Part shown: positions 58,185 through 64,000 of the stretch, in pieces | Numbering within the stretch: the first letter of the stretch is position 1 | How the letters are laid out: each line of letters starts with the position of its first letter | Origin: Manis javanica | Lineage: Eukaryota; Chordata; Mammalia; Pholidota; Manidae | Assembly: GCF_040802235.1 (NCBI RefSeq) | Contig: NC_133167.1 | Coordinates: forward strand, 16,112,501 to 16,176,500 | DNA length: 64,000 nucleotides | Direction: 5' to 3' | Program-made: the position numbers and the translations under genes | The notes under the pieces: generated by a model | Seen by the model: only the letters and a program-made list of their open reading frames with translations | Databases searched by the model: none | What the model was told of the DNA's origin: nothing

Positions 58185-58995
58185 GAAGATATAAAAATGG
58201 CCAGTTAGCACATGGACAGTGCTCAGTTTCATTAGTCATCAGGGAAATACAAATTAAAGCCACAATGAAATATTATTTCACAGCCACTCAAACAGCCAGA
58301 ATTAGAAACATTAACACCGTCAAATGTTGGCAAGAATGTGGAGCAACTGGAACTTTCACACATTGCTGGTAGGAGTGGAACATGGTACAGCCTTTTTGGA
58401 AAACTATTTGATGATTTCTTGTAAAGTGAAACATACATCTGCCCAATGACCCAGCAATTCCATCTCTAGGCATTTCCCCAAGACAAATACATATGTCCCC
58501 CAAACAAATGCATAAGAATGTTTACAGCAGCTTTATTCATTTTCTCCACGAAACAATTCAAATGGCCATCAAAGAATGATGGATAAACAAATTGTAGTAT
58601 ATTCACACAATGCAATACTATTCAGCAATAAAAAGAAACTACTGAAATGTGACAAATCATGGATGAATCTCACTGACATTATGCTGACTGAAAGAAGTTG
58701 TACACTAAAGAGTACACCCTGTTGGATTCCACTTATATAACGTTATAGAGTAGGTGAGACTAATATATGGGGATAGTAGTCACAACAAAAATTGCCTATG
58801 GAGCTGGATGGGATTGACTGGAAAGGAGTTTTCTGGGGTGATAGAAATGTTATATATCATAATAGGGATACTAGTTACACAAATGTATATATTTATGAAA
58901 ACTCATTAAACTGTATACTTATGATCTATGGTTTTCATAGTATATATATATAGAGCACCTCAATTTAAAAAGGGGGGAATAAATAAATAAATACC
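58185..58995 (+). repeat. Old L1M ORF2 end and 3' UTR, sense
   Basis: 'AAGCCACAATGAAATATTAT', 'TGACCCAGCAATTCCATCTC', 'AATGGCCATCAAAGAATGAT' and 'CAAATTGTAGTATATTCACA' track the ORF2 C-terminus. A 3' UTR with 'GGTGATAGAAATGTTATATA' follows, and an (AATA)n tail at 58,978-58,995. All frames are broken. Confidence 0.85.
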
Positions 58996-59379
58996 AAATG
59001 TTATAGGAACTTATTTTTACTAAACTATTGCTCTGTTCCCTTTTCTGCTTTGTTTCTGCCCTCCATAACCAGTATTCCCATCACCTCCCAAATAATCTAC
59101 TTGTACTCAAATCCTTATCTCAGGCTCTGCTTCTGGGTAATTCAGTCTAAGACAGTGGTATTGCGAATGAGTTATGGATCTAAGATTTAAAAACAAGTCT
59201 TTCTGATTCCAAATTCTTAATACATCACGATGCTCCTGACACAACACTTACAGTGGAAGATCTTATCACACCATTATCAATCCATGACAGATCAAATAAT
59301 CAGAAAACAAAAGAAAAATGATTTTTTTAATTGATAAGGTTAAATTGGCAAATACATATATTCTCTACCTTACAGAGAG

Positions 59380-60222
59380 TACATCTTTTTAAGCATTGTA
59401 CTAAAAAACTTTGAATATATTCTAAAAATCAGAAATTATTTAGGCTACATTCTCTGAATATAATACATTAAAACTAGAAGTTAATAACAAATGTTTAAAT
59501 AAATAAAACCAAAAGAAACCTTTCTAACTCCTTAGGAATTAAGAAGAAAAATATCTCTCCTAAATAAGGATAAGGTCAAGGTAGAAATAAAAAGTACAAC
59601 AGCAGATAATTATATAAAAATATAGATATACATATACACATATACCTGTACTTTTAGATAATATGTAGCTTCAAACATTTGGTACTATTTTAAAAGAAAC
59701 TAAGATAAAGTTTTTTCAACTCAAGAAACGAAGAAAAAAGTTATAAAATGTAACTCAAGCAAGGGAAGAAAATAATGAAGATGAATAAATACATAAATGA
59801 ATTAAAAAATAGAAAAGCAAAACTGATAGATGATACCAAGAACTACTTCTTTGAAAATTCAATAAAACAAACAAATCTCTGGATAAGCTAATCAATAAAT
59901 ACAGAAAGTAAAATCATAAATAAATACATTTAGGAATGAAAGATGATAGATGAATGAATACAGAGATTTTAAAATTCTAGGCGAAAAATTTACCAGGTGT
60001 GTAAAAAGATTGGCAGATCTCAGTGAAGTAGATAACTTTGGCAGTGACATGAGTAGGTGAGGAATAATGAATTGACTAATAATGAACTGACTCAAAAAGT
60101 TAATTTTTAATTATTCCCCACAAAAATTCTGAAGTCATATAACTTATTTCATTAAATTATCTTAACTGTGATACTAAACACTGACAAAATGACACATGCA
60201 AATACATACACACAAATATAGG
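59380..60222 (+). repeat. Old L1M ORF2 fossil (EN/RT linker region)
   Basis: 'ACATTAAAACTAGAAGTTAA' and 'AAGAACTACTTCTTTGAAAA' with 'CTCTGGATAAGCTAATC' match diverged L1 ORF2 between EN and RT. It is interrupted by an LTR at 60,223. Confidence 0.65.
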
Positions 60223-60747
60223 TGTGCAGAGAAGAGTTAACACAGCAGGCCTGACTGCTAACTCTTAGAAATACCTACTTACAAGATTGGCTGTCAGCTG
60301 GCATCTGGCAACTTGGAATTCAGGAGGGTTCTCAACCCCCTAATTAATAAAAGTGCTTCATTGTACATAAACTATTTATGCAAACAATAGGTTTTATGCT
60401 GAACACCAGCTTTCCCTCTCACAGTCTAGAATTTTGGTATATGCCTATTAGAGGCTGCCTACAGGATCAGCCTCCAATAAAAACCCTGAACACTGAGTTT
60501 CTAATAAGCCTGCTTCCCTGGTAAATATCATTTCACATGTGCTGTGAAACATGTTGCTGAGAGAATTAAGTGCATCCTTGGAAGGACTCTTGGAAGCTTG
60601 TGCCTGATTGTCCTCAGACCTCACCCCAAGCACTTTGCCCTTTGCTGATTTTACTCTGTACTGTAATAAATCATAGCATAAGTATGACTATATGCTGAAT
60701 CTGGTGAGTCCTTCTTGCAAATTGACAAATCTAAGGATGGTCAACAT
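60223..60747 (+). mobile_element. Solo LTR, ERVL-like, unnamed
   Basis: An LTR-like block within old L1M. It starts TGTGCAGAGAAGAGTTAACA and holds 'TTGGTATATGCCTATTAGAG', 'CCTCCAATAAAAACCCTGAA' (poly(A)-type signal) and 'CTGTACTGTAATAAATCATA', ending near ...GGTCAACA. The order matches an old mammalian LTR family I cannot name with certainty. TSD not resolved. Confidence 0.65.
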
Positions 60748-60799
60748 AGTAAGCAATAACCCTTACATACAGATGTTAGAGATCTAAGGTACTAATGAA

Positions 60800-61600
60800 C
60801 ATTAAATTAATAACTTTCCAAAGCTAAGTTTTACTTTACTAATACAGGTATTAAAAATCTAGCAATAGAAAGAAAAAAACCTAGTAATATAGTAGCACAT
60901 TATCAATGCAGTATATCTTAAAACATGATCTTAACAAGAGGTTGAAAAGACATGCAATAAAAATATTAAATCCAAAAACTTATTTTAAACTAAAAGAATC
61001 CTTTACTTAGAGCTTCCTGTCCTGAATATGATGAGGAATATCCTCAAACGTTTACCATAATCATACTAAATAGCAAAATACCATTCCTAAAGCCATCCAC
61101 ATTTAAAATTGAGACCAAAATAAGAATTCCCACTCTAACTATTATAATTAACATTTTCTGGAAAATCTAAATGATATAACATCTGAAACAAAAACAAGAG
61201 GTATTAATCATTTTAAAAGGAGGAGACACTTACATGCCTAGGAAATTCAAGAGTTTGCCAAACTACTACCAGGAAAATATTTTAAGAAATAATTATCTTT
61301 ACTTTGTACCATTTATCAGTAATTAAAAATACAGAACAGTTAAATGGCCCATGCACAAAATCTACAACTACACAATCTACAAATAACTTGTAAAAGCAAC
61401 ATGAGTGATTCATAAGAAGTAAACTCAAAATTTTCTTGAATATGTGTACAAATCAAGATTTATTTATTGTGAATAGTATTAGGCTACCAACTCTTCAATT
61501 AATTTATAGTTTTAATATGAGAGACTAAACATTGAAATGGACAATGGTGCCATATCCTAAGTAAAAACAGAACTCTGACTCACCACCTACATCTACCTGC
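60800..61600 (+). repeat. Old L1M ORF2 fossil (RT region)
   Basis: 'CTAAATAGCAAAATACCATT', 'AAATTGAGACCAAAATAAGA' and 'ATTCCCACTCTAACTATTAT' are a diverged counterpart of the RT motif B segment seen intact at 36,730-36,810. Confidence 0.6.
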
Positions 61601-62390
61601 TGAGAGAAACCAAACCTTATCTAAAAGGTATAGCCCAGGTATAGAGAAAATGAAAGTTCCTATGGCCAGGATCCTCACCTGGCCCTAAGCTATTTGATGA
61701 TGTAATGTTTACAACACCCATTGGCAATGAGCCATTATTGTTGGTGTTACTATATAAAGAGCTCTGCCCAGTGCTCTGCCTGAGGCAGAGACAGAGACAG
61801 ATTGCAAATGTTTCAGAGGCAGACATGATTCTAGCACTGGACCTGCCACCTTGAGAATAAAGCTTGGAATAAATCCTTTTACCCCTAACATTCCATTGTT
61901 GTTACTTGGTCTTACCAAATCAGAGTGAACTTGCCCAGGCGCAATCCCCCCCCAGGTAAGATACCAGGAAATTAGACTCATAGGAAGTCAGATTACTATT
62001 TCTAGTAACAATCCAGGAAGTTATACAATTAACTTCTGTAACTATCAGCACAAAATGACCAGAAGTCAATTAGTAACTGACAGCTTCCCTAATTTATTTC
62101 CCCATGTACAACTCAGGACAAACCAGAGAAAACCAAATACATACCGCTAACCAATCACATAAGATGCCACACTTCTAGTTTGCCCACCTCCAGCTTCTTC
62201 ATGCCAATAGCCTCCATCAGGGCACACCTGAAGCATTCCCTTTCCACCACTATAAAGCTTCCCCACACCTCTGCCTGCCTTATGACTGTGCCAAATGCAA
62301 GTGATGGTGGCTAATTCTCTTGCTATAGAAAATTCTGAACTAATAGACTTTGCTTATTCTCATTTGATTGGTCTTTGTTTATTTCTATAC
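61601..62390 (+). mobile_element. Solo LTR, family 3, containing a nested family 2 LTR
   Basis: The two parts, about 61,601-61,639 and 61,964-62,390, flank the inserted LTR. It starts TGAGAGAAACC. Later parts include 'CACTATAAAGCTTCCCCACA' (TATA-type) and a terminal 'TTTGATTGGTCTTTGTTTAT', typical of ERV LTR ends. It lies within old L1M ORF2. TSD not resolved, so the ends are approximate. Confidence 0.55.
61640..61963 (+). mobile_element. Solo LTR, family 2, copy 2
   Basis: A 324-bp LTR with a perfect 5-bp TSD, CCAGG, at 61,635-61,639 and 61,964-61,968. It carries 'TATATAAAGAGCTCTGCCCA' as TATA box and 'GAGAATAAAGCTTGG' as poly(A) signal. The ends read TA...TA where TG...CA is expected, consistent with single transitions. 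The minus-strand copy at 42,552 is its sibling. Confidence 0.85.
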
Positions 62391-62394
62391 TAAT

Positions 62395-63705
62395 ACTGAA
62401 AAAAATTCCAAGACTTTTTTAACATCGGCAAAATAATTCTGAAGTTCATCTTTAAGAATAAACACCTAAAAACATTGTAAAAAAAAAAGTGATGAGTAAT
62501 AGCTCTGCCATGTTTTAAAACAATAAAACACAGACATATTTAGCCTTAAACTAAACACTAATACATGTAAAATTTCAGTACCTAACAAAAGGGTCAGTAC
62601 AAATCAGTAGAGAAATGAAGATATATCTGTTCAGTCAATAAAACTATGACAATCAACCACTTGAGGAGAAAAGTCCTTTTAAAAACTTCATCTCAGAAAT
62701 ATTATCAAGCAAAGTAGAGATTGAAAACGTAAACACAGGAAGTTGTAATGACTAAAACAAAACTATAAGAACATATAAAGGAAGTCTCTAATCTTTGACT
62801 GTCTAAAAGGAATTTTTTAAAAGGAAACAGTACATTTATAACTTATACATTTAAAAATAAACAGGACCCAAAACCCAAAATATTTACATAAATACCACAC
62901 AAAAATTATGAGTATCTTTTATATATAAAGGGCTTTGGTAAATCAGTCAACAGATAAGTGGACAGAGTGCATGGACGAGTCACAAGGAAAAATAGAATGG
63001 CAAACAAAGAAAAACAGGCAACAGTTCAAGTAATAGGATGGATCCTTTCCACTCTAAAATTAGTCCATTTTCTTAAAAATAGGTTTATCCATTGCTAATG
63101 AGGTAGAGTGAAAAGGAAACTCACTGCTCGCGGATTGTAAATGATCCAATCTTTTTGACAAGTGTTTTGGCAAAGCATCTGAAGAGCTTGAGAAATATTC
63201 TTATCAGTCAAGCCATCCAGCCTAAGAACAGGAGAAAAAGAATTATGCACTAAAATGCTAAATTGCAGTACCTATTTATAATAACAAAGAAGTTGAGAAA
63301 AACTGAAATGCTTCATAAGGGGAGCTTGGATAAGCAAATTATGGTGCATTCTAAAGAAAATGTTATTCACTTATTTTAAATGTTTATGAAGAGTTTTGGG
63401 TAATAACGGGAAATGCATATGTCAAATACCAAACCAAAATGCAAAAAAGTACTCATTTGTTCAGTTCCATATGATCTCAAATTATGTAAACAATTTAAGA
63501 ACTATCTATATTATATATGCATATACATATATGAATGTATGTATATATGCCAAAATGTAGCTTGATTATCTTAGAATGTGAAGATAATGGGAGACTGATT
63601 CTTTCTACTTTTCAGCATTTTTTCTATTTCCTATAATGAGAGTGGGAGACTTTGTTTCAAAAAATTAAAAATAGTTTGTCCAGATTTCTCATAGCAATAT
63701 TAGAA
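62395..63705 (+). repeat. Old L1M ORF2 3' half and 3' UTR fossil
   Basis: 'ATTCTGAAGTTCATCTTTAA', 'GGAAACTCACTGCTCGCGGA' and 'TTGGATAAGCAAATTATGGT' follow the L1 ORF2 3' half in order. The 3' UTR-like end includes 'CATTTTTTCTATTTCCTATA'. Together with 59,380-61,600 it is one old L1 interrupted by LTRs. Confidence 0.6.
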
Positions 63706-63708
63706 CTG

Positions 63709-63733
63709 GTTTTTTTCTTTTTTTTTTTTTTTA
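63709..63733. repeat. T-rich tract
   Basis: Two T-runs separated by one C. No retroposon in the minus orientation is recognised next to it. Confidence 0.8.
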
Positions 63734-64000
63734 AGAAAAGAGACTTAGAAATTCTAAAATACAATGTATGTTAGTGTCTGGGATAAAGGATTACCTGATT
63801 GAATATGCTAAAGAGGAAGGTCTATATAGGTAAATGTACTCTTCATTTCAGGTCTAGGTGACATAATTACCTTGGAAGAGTCCCTACAACCTTGCAGAAA
63901 CTGCTTGCTTTTCCAATGTGCAGCTAAAAGGTGGACTATTACTCTTAGAGAGCACTGAAATCTTTAACAGTTGTAAGAAGTTTTCAAGTTCTTTTTTTTC

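Overview
The window looks like about 64 kb of AT-rich nuclear DNA from a placental mammal. It is packed with interspersed repeats, and I found no convincing host protein-coding exon, tRNA, rRNA or snRNA gene and no CpG island. The longest open frames lie in LINE-1 (L1) sequence. Ancient mammalian repeats (MIR, L2, hAT-type elements, MER5A, MaLR-like LTRs, old L1M/HAL1) are spread throughout. I recognised no Alu, B1/B2, carnivore tRNA-Lys SINE, ruminant BovA/Bov-tA or equine ERE. The younger L1 3' tails and the ERV-derived tail at 30.3-31.9 kb resemble sequences I associate with pangolins (Manis, Pholidota). That assignment is recollection plus absence of other lineage SINEs, not a database result.

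Layout. 1-28.9 kb: mostly unique or very old sequence with scattered MIR, L2, hAT and LTR fragments, plus a solo LTR (called 'family 1' here) at 15.48 kb with a perfect 5-bp target-site duplication (TSD). 28.9-32.6 kb: an old antisense L1M copy that received a hAT element and later a 2.5-kb L1-driven insertion. That insertion holds a 5'-truncated L1 end followed by two further segments, each ending in its own A-tract. The last segment derives from an endogenous retrovirus (env TM remnant, polypurine tract, 3' LTR up to the poly(A) site). One 14-16 bp TSD encloses the whole unit. 32.7-39.0 kb: a nearly complete but inactivated L1 with 5' UTR, ORF1, broken ORF2 and a G-rich 3' UTR.

39-50.4 kb: old repeats, plus a three-level nest of LTRs at 42.55-43.57 kb (family 2 containing family 1 minus, which contains family 1 plus), another family 1 LTR at 47.44 kb, and a HAL1/L1M remnant. 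50.4-57.9 kb: mostly unique sequence. It includes a 33-bp segment (50,768) copied exactly into an old L1M 1.56 kb away (52,333), where it is followed by a perfect 16-bp fold-back. 57.9-64 kb: old sense-strand L1M sequence interrupted by LTRs, one of which contains a nested family 2 LTR.

No host pathway can be inferred. The interacting genes are those of transposons: L1 ORF1p/ORF2p explain the poly(A)-tailed, TSD-flanked insertions, including movement of ERV-derived RNA sequence. The window reads as intergenic or deep-intronic DNA and serves as a record of retrotransposition, nested insertion and template-switch repair.
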